Of a DNA stretch of 28,301 nt, positions 8,036 to 17,135 are shown piece by piece. Source of the DNA: Nocardioides sp. (GTDB lineage Bacteria; Actinomycetota; Actinomycetes; Propionibacteriales; Nocardioidaceae). Position numbers and translations under genes: made by a program. The stretch covers positions 1 through 28,301 of the forward strand of contig NZ_JASLGR010000053.1 of assembly GCF_030150155.1 (NCBI RefSeq), in the 5' to 3' direction. The notes below the pieces were generated by a model. The model searched no databases, was not told where the DNA came from, and saw only the letters and a list, made by a program, of their open reading frames with translations. Position 1 is the first letter of the stretch, and the number at the start of each line of letters is the position of its first letter.

Positions 8036-9423
8036 GCGGGCACGCGTCGCCGGGCAGCTTCACCGGTACGTCGCCGGTGTGGCTCTCCGAGCCCGAGGAC
8101 GTCAATGCGCTGATGCCGCAGCTGTGGTCGAGCACGGCCACCAAGGTCGACGGCGACCTGCACATCGGTGGTGTCGCGATCCCGGAGCTGGTCGCCAACA
8201 TCAACACCCCGGCGTTCATCCTCGACGAGGCCGACTTCCGCGCCCGCGCGGGTGCCTTCCGTGACGCCTTCGCCGGCTTCGACGTGTACTACGCCGGCAA
8301 GGCGTTCCTGTGCACCGAGGTGGCCCGGTGGGTGGCCCAGGAGGGGCTCTGCCTCGACGTCTGCTCCGACGGTGAGCTGACCGTCGCGCTGCGGGCCGAG
8401 GTGGACCCGGCCCGGATCGGCTACCACGGCAACAACAAGACCGCGATGGAGCTGCGCCGCGCCGTCGTCGCGGGCGTCGGCCGGATCATCGTCGACTCCT
8501 TCGACGAGATCGACCGGGTGCTGGCGCTGGGCGCCGAGATCGGCGCCCAGCACCCGATCCGGGTGATGGTCCGCGTCACCGCCGGGGTCGAGGCCCACAC
8601 CCACGAGTTCATCGCCACCGCCCACGAGGACCAGAAGTTCGGCTTCTCGATCGCCTCGGGCGACGCCTTCGAGGCGGCCAGCCGCCTGATCGGCCGTCCC
8701 GGGGTCGAGCTGCGCGGCTTCCACTCCCACATCGGCTCCCAGATCTTCGACTCCTCCGGATTCGAGGTCGCGGCCCGCCGGGTGCTCCAGCTGCAGGCGA
8801 AGGTCGCCGCCGAGCTCGCCGCCGAGCTGCCCGAGATGGACCTGGGCGGCGGCTTCGGCATCGCCTACACCAGCCAGGACGACCCGCGCACGCCGCAGTT
8901 CCTGGCCGGCGAGCTCACCCGGATCGTGGCCGGTGAGTGCGCCGCGCTCGGCCTGGCGGTGCCGCACCTGTCGATCGAGCCCGGTCGGGCCATCGTCGGC
9001 CCGGCGATGTGCACCGTCTACACCGTCGGCACGGTCAAGCAGGTCACCCTCGACGGTGGCGCCAGCCGGACCTACGTCAGCGTGGACGGCGGGATGAGCG
9101 ACAACATCCGCACCGCCCTGTACGACGCCGACTACTCCGCGACCCTGGCCAGCCGGCTGTCCGACGCCGCGCCGACCCTGGCGCGGATCGTGGGCAAGCA
9201 CTGCGAGTCGGGCGACATCGTGGTCAAGCACGAGTTCCTGCCCAGCGACATCGCCCCCGGCGACCTGGTCGCGGTTCCGGCCACGGGTGCCTACGGCCGG
9301 TCGATGGCCTCGAACTACAACCACGCCCTGCGGCCCCCCGTGGTCGCCGTCGGCGAGGGCGCGGCACGGGTGATCGTGCGGCGTGAGACCGTCGACGACC
9401 TGCTCGCCACCGACCTCGGATGA
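8032..9423 (+). CDS. lysA: diaminopimelate decarboxylase
   Basis: Catalyses the last step of lysine synthesis, meso-diaminopimelate to L-lysine plus CO2. It is a 463-aa fold-type III PLP enzyme. The PLP lysine is K90 in VYYAGKAFLC. FHSHIGSQIFD and GGGFGIAY mark the barrel, and HCESGD plus AYGRSMASNYN mark the C-terminal beta domain and active-site contacts. Its N-terminus has ~50 extra residues before the barrel, usual for actinobacterial LysA. Start GTG 8032 overlaps the argS stop by four bases. As meso-DAP is also a cell-wall precursor in many actinobacteria, LysA sets how much is diverted to lysine. Confidence 0.97.
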   Translation: MSGHASPGSFTGTSPVWLSEPEDVNALMPQLWSSTATKVDGDLHIGGVAIPELVANINTPAFILDEADFRARAGAFRDAFAGFDVYYAGKAFLCTEVARWVAQEGLCLDVCSDGELTVALRAEVDPARIGYHGNNKTAMELRRAVVAGVGRIIVDSFDEIDRVLALGAEIGAQHPIRVMVRVTAGVEAHTHEFIATAHEDQKFGFSIASGDAFEAASRLIGRPGVELRGFHSHIGSQIFDSSGFEVAARRVLQLQAKVAAELAAELPEMDLGGGFGIAYTSQDDPRTPQFLAGELTRIVAGECAALGLAVPHLSIEPGRAIVGPAMCTVYTVGTVKQVTLDGGASRTYVSVDGGMSDNIRTALYDADYSATLASRLSDAAPTLARIVGKHCESGDIVVKHEFLPSDIAPGDLVAVPATGAYGRSMASNYNHALRPPVVAVGEGAARVIVRRETVDDLLATDLG

Positions 9424-9499
9424 ACCGCACCTCCGAGCCGGTGTCGACCGATTCGGTCCGCGGTTGGCTGCCCGCGCAACACGCGCGCTCCATCGCCGA

Positions 9500-9513
9500 T
9501 AGGCTTTGACCCA
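9500..9513 (+). promoter_or_regulatory. hom promoter, apparently leaderless
   Basis: TAGGCT at 9500-9505 ends seven bases before ATG 9513, so RNA should begin at the start codon; there is no Shine-Dalgarno. The 13 bases TCGCCGATAGGCT are the same as upstream of argS. The -35 is not evident. This implies hom-thrC-thrB has its own promoter, although readthrough from lysA across the 89-base gap is possible. Confidence 0.5.
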
Positions 9514-10799
9514 TGCGTCCCCTCAATGTTGCGGTCCTCGGCTGCGGGTCAGTCGGGTCCCAGGTCGTGCGACTTCTCCAGGAGCAGTCGGCCGACCTCG
9601 CCGCTCGGGTCGGAGCGCCGTTGAACCTCGTCGGCGTCGCCGTACGTCGTCTCGACGCGCCCCGAGAGATCGAGCTGCCCGACGAGTTGCTCACCACCGA
9701 TGCGGCGGCCCTGGTCGCCCGCGAGGATGTCGACCTGGTGATCGAGGTGATCGGCGGCATCGAGCCGGCGCGCACGCTGATCCTCAGCGCTCTGGAGCAC
9801 GGTGCGAGCGTGGTCACCGCCAACAAGGCGCTGCTGGCCGAGGACGGCCCGACGCTCTTCGAGGCCGCTGAGAAGGCGGGCCGCGACCTCTACTTCGAGG
9901 CCGCCGTCGCCGGGGCGATCCCGATCCTGCGTCCGCTCCAGGAGTCCCTGGTGGGCGACCGGGTGCTCAAGGTGATGGGCATCGTCAACGGCACCACCAA
10001 CTTCATCCTCGACAAGATGGACACCTTCGGTGCCGGCTTCGAGGAGACCCTGGCCGAGGCCCAGGAGCTGGGCTACGCCGAGGCCGACCCGACCGCCGAC
10101 GTGGAGGCGTTCGACGCTGCCGCCAAGGCCGCGATCCTGGCCTCGCTGGCGTTCCACACCCGGGTCACCGCCGCCGACGTGCACCGTGAGGGCATCGTCG
10201 AGGTCACCGCGACCGACGTCGCTTCGGCCAAGGCGATGGGCTCGGTGGTCAAGCTGCTCGCCATCGCCGAGCTCAAGGACGAGGACGTCTCGGTCCGCGT
10301 CCACCCGGTGATGATCCCGCGCACCCACCCGCTCGCGAACGTCCGCGAGGCGTTCAACGCCGTCTTCGTGGAGGCCGAGTCGGCCGGGCAGCTGATGTTC
10401 TACGGCCGTGGTGCTGGCGGCGCCCCGACCGCCAGCGCTGTCCTGGGCGACCTGGTCACCGCGGCGCGTCACGTCGTCGGCGGCTCGCGCGGCACGGGGG
10501 AGAGCGCCTACGCCGAGCGCGCGATCCTGCCGATGGGCGAGACCATCACCCGCTACCACCTCTCGCTCGACGTCGCCGACAAGCCGGGTGTCCTGGCCAG
10601 CGTCGCGCTCACCTTCGCCGATCACGGCGTTTCGATCCAGACCGTGCGCCAGGAAGGGCGGGGCAACGACGCCCAGCTCGTGGTCGTGTCGCACGAGGCC
10701 ACTGACGCTCAGCTGGCCGCCACTGTGGAAGCCCTGCGGGGCATGGAGACCGTTCGCGGCGTCACCAGCGTGATGCGCGTTGAAGGAGAACTGAAGTGA
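9513..10799 (+). CDS. hom: homoserine dehydrogenase
   Basis: Reduces aspartate semialdehyde to homoserine with NAD(P)H, the branch point to threonine and methionine. At 428 aa it has an N-terminal Rossmann domain (VLGCGSVGSQV, glycines at 10-15). The catalytic domain has GIVNGTTNFILDKM and the acidic GYAEADPTADVEAFD motif. A C-terminal ACT domain from ~345 (DVADKPGVLASVALTFADHG) in this family mediates threonine feedback inhibition. Its stop overlaps the thrC GTG by four bases. It supplies homoserine to ThrB below and, after acylation, to MetB at the left end of the window. Confidence 0.97.
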   Translation: MRPLNVAVLGCGSVGSQVVRLLQEQSADLAARVGAPLNLVGVAVRRLDAPREIELPDELLTTDAAALVAREDVDLVIEVIGGIEPARTLILSALEHGASVVTANKALLAEDGPTLFEAAEKAGRDLYFEAAVAGAIPILRPLQESLVGDRVLKVMGIVNGTTNFILDKMDTFGAGFEETLAEAQELGYAEADPTADVEAFDAAAKAAILASLAFHTRVTAADVHREGIVEVTATDVASAKAMGSVVKLLAIAELKDEDVSVRVHPVMIPRTHPLANVREAFNAVFVEAESAGQLMFYGRGAGGAPTASAVLGDLVTAARHVVGGSRGTGESAYAERAILPMGETITRYHLSLDVADKPGVLASVALTFADHGVSIQTVRQEGRGNDAQLVVVSHEATDAQLAATVEALRGMETVRGVTSVMRVEGELK

Positions 10800-11893
10800 G
10801 TGCCGACAAGAGCCCCGTGACCCACCAGTGGCGCGGCGTCATCGAGGAGTACCGGGACCTCCTCGACATCCCGGCGGGCACCCCGGCGATCACCCTCGGG
10901 GAGGGTGGCACCCCGCTGGTGCGCTCGCGCTGGCTCTCCGAGCTCGCCGGTGGTGAGGTCTGGCTCAAGGTCGAGGGCCAGAACCCGACCGGCTCGTTCA
11001 AGGACCGCGGCATGACCGCCGCGATCTCGGTGGCGGTGCACGAGGGCGCCAAGGCGTGCGTGTGTGCCTCGACCGGCAACACCTCGGCCGCGATGGCGGC
11101 GTACGCCGCCCAGGCCGGGATCACCCCGATCGTGCTCGTCCCCGACGGCAAGATCTCGGCCTCCAAGATGGCTCAGGCCCTGGTGCACGGCGCCCTGGTG
11201 ATCCGGGTGCGGGGCAACTTCGACGACTGCCTGACCCTCTCGCGCGGCCTGGCCGAGAAGTACCCGGTCGCCCTGGTGAACTCGGTCAACCCGGTCCGCC
11301 TGGAGGGTCAGAAGACCGCCGCCTTCGAGGTCGTCGACCGTCTCGGCGACGCCCCCGACTTCCACCTGATGCCGATCGGCAACGCCGGCAACATGAGCGC
11401 CTACTGGCTCGGCTACCAGCAGTACGCCGCCGCGGGCCACGCCACCAAGCGTCCCGTGATGCGTGCCTTCCAGGCCGAGGGTGCAGCGCCGCTGGTGCTG
11501 GGTCACCCGGTGCTCGAGCCCGAGACCAAGGCGACCGCGATCCGGATCGGCAACCCGGCCTCCTGGGGTCTGGCCGAGGCCGCCCGTGACGAGTCCGGCG
11601 GCCGGTTCAAGGCGCTCTCGGACGACGCCCTGCTCTCGGCCCAGTCGCTGCTGGCCCGCAACGAGGGCGTCTTCGTCGAGCCTGCCTCGGCTGCCGGCGT
11701 CGCGGGTCTGCTCGACGACCTGGCCGCCGGTGACGAGGTCGCGGCGGGCTACGCCGGCAAGACCACGGTCATCACGGTGACCGGTCACGGCCTCAAGGAC
11801 CCGGCCACCGCCCTGGAGTTCTTCGGCGAGGTGCCCGAGATCGTCGTGGACGCGGACATCGAGTCCGCTGCCGCGGCCGCCGGCCTGGTCTGA
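10796..11893 (+). CDS. thrC: threonine synthase
   Basis: A fold-type II PLP enzyme of 365 aa that converts O-phosphohomoserine to threonine. The PLP lysine is K69 in NPTGSFKDRGM, ASTGNTSAAMAAYAAQ is the substrate/phosphate loop and IGNAGNMSAYW binds the cofactor phosphate. The length is that of the short bacterial form. GTG 10796 overlaps the hom stop (GTGA), and the TGA overlaps thrB ATG by one base (TGATG). AAGGAG, 10 bases before the GTG and inside the end of hom, is the likely ribosome site. It acts after thrB in the pathway although encoded before it, the usual actinobacterial order. Confidence 0.97.
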   Translation: MSADKSPVTHQWRGVIEEYRDLLDIPAGTPAITLGEGGTPLVRSRWLSELAGGEVWLKVEGQNPTGSFKDRGMTAAISVAVHEGAKACVCASTGNTSAAMAAYAAQAGITPIVLVPDGKISASKMAQALVHGALVIRVRGNFDDCLTLSRGLAEKYPVALVNSVNPVRLEGQKTAAFEVVDRLGDAPDFHLMPIGNAGNMSAYWLGYQQYAAAGHATKRPVMRAFQAEGAAPLVLGHPVLEPETKATAIRIGNPASWGLAEAARDESGGRFKALSDDALLSAQSLLARNEGVFVEPASAAGVAGLLDDLAAGDEVAAGYAGKTTVITVTGHGLKDPATALEFFGEVPEIVVDADIESAAAAAGLV

Positions 11894-12789
11894 TGCAGGA
11901 GTTCGTCGCCGGTCCCGTCGTGGTGACGGTGCCGGCCACCTCGGCGAACCTCGGCCCGGGGTACGACACCCTGGGCCTCGCCCTGGAGTGGCGCGACACC
12001 TTGACCGGCTCGGTGATCGAGTCCGGTCTGGAGGTCGTCGTCACCGGGGAGGGCGCCGGGACGGTGGCGCTCGACGAGAGCCACCTGGTGGTGCGCTGCA
12101 TGCGTCGGGTCTTCGACCTGCTCGGCGGGCAGCCGTCGGGTCTGCGGCTGGAGTGCGTCAACGTCGTACCGCATGCGCGGGGGCTGGGCTCCTCCTCGGC
12201 GGCGATCGTGGGCGGGCTCGCGCTCGCCCGGGCGATGGTGGTGGGTGGCGCTGAGCGTCTCGACGACACCGCCCTGTTCGAGATCGCCGCGGAGATCGAG
12301 GGGCACCCGGACAACGTGGCGCCCGCCGTCTTCGGCGGCCTGACCGTCTCCGGGCAGGAGGGGGAGACCTTCTACTCGGTCGCCGCCCCGGTCGACCCGC
12401 GGGTGGCGGCGGTCGTCTTCATCCCGACCGACGGTGTGGAGACCAAGGTCGCCCGGGGTCTGATCCCGGCGACGGTGCCGCACGCCGAGGCGGCGGCGAA
12501 CTCGGGCAACGCGGCGCTGCTGATCGCCGCCCTGGCCGGTCGTCCCGACCAGCTGCTGCGGGCCACCCGCGACCACCTCCACCAGGAGTACCGCCGTCCG
12601 GCGATGCCGGCCTCGCTGGCCCTGGTCGACGAGCTGCGTGCCGCCGGCGTGCCGGCGGTCGTCTCGGGGGCCGGCCCGACGGTGCTGGCCTTCGTGACCA
12701 CCGAGGCCGAGGCCGAGGCTGCGCTCGACCACGCTCCTGCGGGCTGGCGCAGCACGCGCCTGGCGGTCTCGGCGGCCGGGGTCAGCTGA
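11893..12789 (+). CDS. thrB: homoserine kinase
   Basis: A GHMP-superfamily kinase of 298 aa that phosphorylates homoserine. The N-terminal PATSANLGPGYDTLGLAL segment is the substrate-binding part. The ATP-binding motif is PHARGLGSSSAA (GLGSSSAA at 97-104), and SGAGPTVLAF near the C-terminus is the third GHMP motif. The start ATG 11893 is coupled to thrC. It is the last gene of the threonine operon; the stop lies inside the perfect 10-base palindrome GTCAGCTGAC (12781-12790). Confidence 0.96.
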   Translation: MQEFVAGPVVVTVPATSANLGPGYDTLGLALEWRDTLTGSVIESGLEVVVTGEGAGTVALDESHLVVRCMRRVFDLLGGQPSGLRLECVNVVPHARGLGSSSAAIVGGLALARAMVVGGAERLDDTALFEIAAEIEGHPDNVAPAVFGGLTVSGQEGETFYSVAAPVDPRVAAVVFIPTDGVETKVARGLIPATVPHAEAAANSGNAALLIAALAGRPDQLLRATRDHLHQEYRRPAMPASLALVDELRAAGVPAVVSGAGPTVLAFVTTEAEAEAALDHAPAGWRSTRLAVSAAGVS

Positions 12790-12831
12790 CCCCGGCCGGT
12801 GGTGCGTCGGAGTGGATTTGTGCTTGATGCT

Positions 12832-12849
12832 CCCGGCCGCTGAGCCGGG
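12832..12849 (+). terminator. hairpin downstream of thrB
   Basis: CCCGGC and GCCGGG pair around the loop CGCTGA, 42 bases after the thrB stop and just before the rho -10. There is no T-run, so termination would be inefficient or need a factor. It could also be only part of the promoter spacer region. Confidence 0.35.
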
Positions 12850-12852
12850 TGC

Positions 12853-12858
12853 TACAGT
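12853..12858 (+). promoter_or_regulatory. probable rho -10 element
   Basis: TACAGT fits TAnnnT and lies 148 bases before the rho GTG, giving a leader of about 140 bases. TTGATG at 12824-12829 resembles a -35, but the 23-base spacer is too long, so only the -10 is called. Confidence 0.4.
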
Positions 12859-12889
12859 CGTGCGCGACGCGCCGCCCGTGTCGGCGCCT

Positions 12890-12948
12890 GCTTCCCAGTG
12901 ATCCCCACAGATCCGCCCGGCAGGGTGAATGTGGATGGACGGGGAAGC
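12890..12948 (+). promoter_or_regulatory. folded part of the rho leader
   Basis: GCTTCCC (12890-12896) pairs exactly with GGGAAGC (12942-12948). Inside it, ATCC...AC (12901-12908) can pair with GTGGAT (12931-12936). The hairpin lies in the 5' leader of rho, ~60 bases before the start codon. Autoregulation of rho at leader or terminator level is known in other bacteria; whether this element does it is inference. Confidence 0.4.
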
Positions 12949-13006
12949 CTGACACCCAAGTCAGCCGCCGTACCTCGGCGCGCTGTGAACGTGGGAAGGA
13001 CCTCAC

Positions 13007-14833
<1,827 letters not shown>

Positions 14834-14857
14834 CCCGTCCCGAGGCTCCCTGACGTG

Positions 14858-14870
14858 TAGGTTCAAGGGG
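14858..14870 (+). promoter_or_regulatory. gntK promoter, apparently leaderless
   Basis: TAGGTT (14858-14863) ends six bases before the GTG at 14870. No Shine-Dalgarno precedes the start. The spacing is like that before argS and hom; the -35 is not recognisable. No gluconate-type operator or regulator gene was seen nearby. Confidence 0.45.
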
Positions 14871-15373
14871 TGACAGTTCCCCTGATCGTGGTCATGGGAG
14901 TCTCGGGCTCAGGTAAATCGGTGGTGGGGGCTGCGCTGGCGCAACGCCTGCGCGTCCCCTTCGCCGACGCCGACGACTTCCACCCCCAAGCGAACATCGA
15001 CAAGATGCACGCGGGTCATCCGTTGGATGACCATGACCGGCATCCCTGGCTGGAACGGCTCGGCGAGTGGCTGCACGCCCATCACACCACCGGTGGGGTG
15101 ATGGGCTGCTCGGCCCTCAAGCGCAAGTACCGCGACCAGCTGCGCCACCATGAGCCCCGGATCGAGTTCCTCCATCTCTCCGGGAGCCGCGACGTGATCG
15201 CGGAGCGTCAGGCCAGCCGGCCGGGCCACTTCATGCCCAGCTCGCTGCTGACCTCGCAGTTCGAGACCCTCGAGCCGTTGGAGCCCGACGAGCACGGCGT
15301 CGTGATCGACGTCGGCCAGTCCGTCGACGACATCGTCGAGGCCTACCTGAGGAGTGCCGATGAAGCTCGCTGA
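14870..15373 (+). CDS. gntK: gluconokinase
   Basis: A small P-loop kinase of 167 aa that phosphorylates D-gluconate to 6-phosphogluconate, feeding the pentose phosphate pathway. The Walker A is GVSGSGKS at 10-17. ADDFHPQANIDKMHAGHPLDD is the substrate-binding region common to GntK, followed by CSALKRKYRDQLR and the lid/C-terminal SLLTSQFETLEPLE. Start GTG 14870, probably leaderless. The last 14 bases overlap the start of the permease gene, so the two are coupled. The pair interrupts the rho-rpmE adjacency seen in many actinobacteria and looks like an accessory catabolic insert. No GntR-type regulator is present. Confidence 0.94.
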   Translation: MTVPLIVVMGVSGSGKSVVGAALAQRLRVPFADADDFHPQANIDKMHAGHPLDDHDRHPWLERLGEWLHAHHTTGGVMGCSALKRKYRDQLRHHEPRIEFLHLSGSRDVIAERQASRPGHFMPSSLLTSQFETLEPLEPDEHGVVIDVGQSVDDIVEAYLRSADEAR

Positions 15374-16730
15374 CGCCGCCGCCCTGGCAGAACCCGTCGC
15401 CCCCGGCTGGCAGCTCGTCGTCGCGGCGCTGATCGGCATCGCCGTCATCGTCGGCCTGATCATCTGGATGAAGCTGCACCCGTTCCTCGCGCTGATGATC
15501 GGCGCCCTGGTGGTCGGCATCGTGGCGGGGGAGAACGTCGCCACCGTGGTGACCAGCTTCTCCAACGGGGTCGGTGCCACCACCGCCGGTGTCGGCATCC
15601 TGATCGCGCTCGGTGCGATGTTCGCCAAGGTGCTCGCGGACACCGGGGGAGCCGACCAGATCGTCGACACCATCGTCGGTCACTCCTCGCCCAAGGCGCT
15701 GCCGTGGGCGATGGCGCTGGTCGGCGCCATCATCGGCCTGCCGATGTTCTTCGAGATCGGTCTCGTCCTGCTGATGCCGGTGATCTACCTGGTCGCCCGC
15801 CGGGCGCAGGTCTCCCTGATCACCGTCGGCGTTCCGGCGCTGGCGGGCCTGTCGGTGATGCACGGCCTGGTGCCGCCCCACCCCGGCCCGCTGACCGCGG
15901 TCCAGGCGCTCAACGCCGACCTCGGCCTGACCATCGCCTTCGGCGTGATCGCGGCGATCCCGACCGTGATCGTCGCGGGCCCGCTCTTCGGCCGGATCGC
16001 CGGTCGCTGGGTCGACGTACCGGCGCCCGAGCGCTTCGACACTGCGGAGAAGTCCGAGCGCCGTCCCGGCTTCGTGATCACGATGCTCTCGGTGCTGCTG
16101 CCGGTGGTGCTGATGCTCGGCAAGGCACTCGTCGACATCTTCGAGAAGAACGACAAGGCCGAGATCCGGCAGGTCTTCGACATCCTCGGCAACCCGCCGA
16201 TCGCGCTGCTGATCGCCGTGATCGTCTCCTTCTTCACCCTCGGTCGCGGTGCCGGCTTCGGCCGCGAGAAGCTGTCCAAGACGGTCGAGTCGGCCCTGCC
16301 GGGCATCGCCGGCATCCTGCTGATCGTCGCCGCCGGCGGTGGCTTCAAGCAGGTGCTGGTCGACTCCGGCATCGGCACGGTGCTGGCCGACTGGGCCAAG
16401 GGCGCCAACATCTCGGTGATCCTGCTGGCCTGGGTGCTGGCGGTGCTGATCCGTCTGGCCACCGGCTCGGCGACGGTCGCGACCATCACCGCGAGCTCGC
16501 TGGTCACCGGCCTGGTGGCGGGGATGTCGAACTCCGAGGTCTCCCTGGTGGTGCTCGCCGTCGGTGCGGGATCGCTCTTCTTCAGTCACGTCAACGACGC
16601 CGGCTTCTGGCTGGTCAAGGAGTACTTCGGCCTGACAGTGCCCCAGACCCTCAAGACCTGGTCGGTGATGGAGACGTTGCTCTCGGTGATGGGACTGGTG
16701 ATGGTGCTGCTCCTCAACTTGGTTGTGTGA
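15360..16730 (+). CDS. gntP: gluconate permease, GntP family
   Basis: A 456-aa polytopic membrane protein with about 12-13 hydrophobic spans, proton-driven uptake of gluconate (or a related aldonate). The GntP hallmark near the C-terminus is clear: FSHVNDAGFWLVKEYFGL then TLKTWSVMETLLS. HGLVPPHPGPLTA near the middle is also typical. I chose ATG 15360 because TGAGGAG (15348-15354) lies five bases before it; GTG 15354 would overlap that site. It overlaps gntK by 14 bases. Its 3' end contains the -35 of the rpmE promoter. Confidence 0.94.
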   Translation: MKLADAAALAEPVAPGWQLVVAALIGIAVIVGLIIWMKLHPFLALMIGALVVGIVAGENVATVVTSFSNGVGATTAGVGILIALGAMFAKVLADTGGADQIVDTIVGHSSPKALPWAMALVGAIIGLPMFFEIGLVLLMPVIYLVARRAQVSLITVGVPALAGLSVMHGLVPPHPGPLTAVQALNADLGLTIAFGVIAAIPTVIVAGPLFGRIAGRWVDVPAPERFDTAEKSERRPGFVITMLSVLLPVVLMLGKALVDIFEKNDKAEIRQVFDILGNPPIALLIAVIVSFFTLGRGAGFGREKLSKTVESALPGIAGILLIVAAGGGFKQVLVDSGIGTVLADWAKGANISVILLAWVLAVLIRLATGSATVATITASSLVTGLVAGMSNSEVSLVVLAVGAGSLFFSHVNDAGFWLVKEYFGLTVPQTLKTWSVMETLLSVMGLVMVLLLNLVV

Positions 16731-16747
16731 GGCGCGGTCCCTAAACT
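16719..16747 (+). promoter_or_regulatory. rpmE promoter
   Basis: TTGGTT (16719-16724), a 17-base spacer and TAAACT (16742-16747): the best housekeeping-type promoter in the window. The -35 lies in the last codons of gntP. Transcription should begin near 16754, giving a leader of ~73 bases. Confidence 0.7.
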
Positions 16748-16753
16748 TGTGAC

Positions 16754-16826
16754 GTTCCGGCTCCGGTTCACCTTCGCGCGACCTGCACGTTGGACCCGGC
16801 GCCATCACCGAAGGAGCGATGAGGCT
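16754..16826 (+). promoter_or_regulatory. rpmE leader with Shine-Dalgarno-sequestering stem
   Basis: CCTTCG (16771-16776) is complementary to CGAAGG (16809-16814), which includes the start of the AAGGAG ribosome site; GCGC (16776-16779) and GCGC (16799-16802) can pair inside it. Actinobacterial L31 leaders that bind the protein are a described RNA class, and this position and layout fit that idea, but I could not score it against the model. Confidence 0.45.
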
Positions 16827-17033
16827 ATGAAGGCTGACATCCACCCGCAGTACAACGAGACCCAGGTGACCTGCACCTGCGGCGCCTCGTTCACCACGCG
16901 CAGCACCCTGAGCAGCGGCACGATCCGCGCCGACGTGTGCTCGGCGTGCCACCCGTTCTACACCGGCAAGCAGAAGATCCTCGACACCGGCGGTCGCGTC
17001 GCGAGGTTCGAAGCTCGTTACGGCAAGAAGTAA
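16827..17033 (+). CDS. rpmE: 50S ribosomal protein L31, zinc-binding type
   Basis: A 68-aa ribosomal protein of the large subunit that bridges to the small one. Four cysteines, C16 and C18 (VTCTCGA) plus C38 and C41 (DVCSACHPFYTG), form the zinc site, so this is the C+ form; zinc-free paralogues replace such forms under zinc limitation. AAGGAG at 16811-16816 is 10 bases before ATG 16827. An upstream in-frame ORF extension exists but has the promoter within reach and no ribosome site. It is followed by a strong terminator, so it is a single-gene unit. Confidence 0.97.
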   Translation: MKADIHPQYNETQVTCTCGASFTTRSTLSSGTIRADVCSACHPFYTGKQKILDTGGRVARFEARYGKK

Positions 17034-17044
17034 CTGCTTCACGG

Positions 17045-17073
17045 AACACCGGCCCCAGCGGGGCCGGTGTTTC
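17045..17073 (+). terminator. intrinsic terminator of rpmE
   Basis: AACACCGGCCCC (17045-17056) pairs perfectly with GGGGCCGGTGTT (17060-17071) around the loop AGC; TTCCC then ATTTC follows. It starts 11 bases after the rpmE stop. Confidence 0.88.
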
Positions 17074-17135
17074 CCATTTCGTCCATTTTCTTCGCAGGAT
17101 CAGCGCAGGGTCAGCCGGGGACGGCGGGAGAGGTC

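Noticed and set aside
12781..12790. Perfect 10-base palindrome GTCAGCTGAC at the thrB stop
   Set aside because: Single short palindrome formed by a coding sequence and stop codon; no second copy or operator context, so treated as chance.
16819..16830. ATG-AGG-CTA-TGA, a three-codon frame overlapping the rpmE ATG as ATGA
   Set aside because: AAGGAG is only two bases before its ATG, too close to use, while it is well placed for the rpmE ATG; likely chance.
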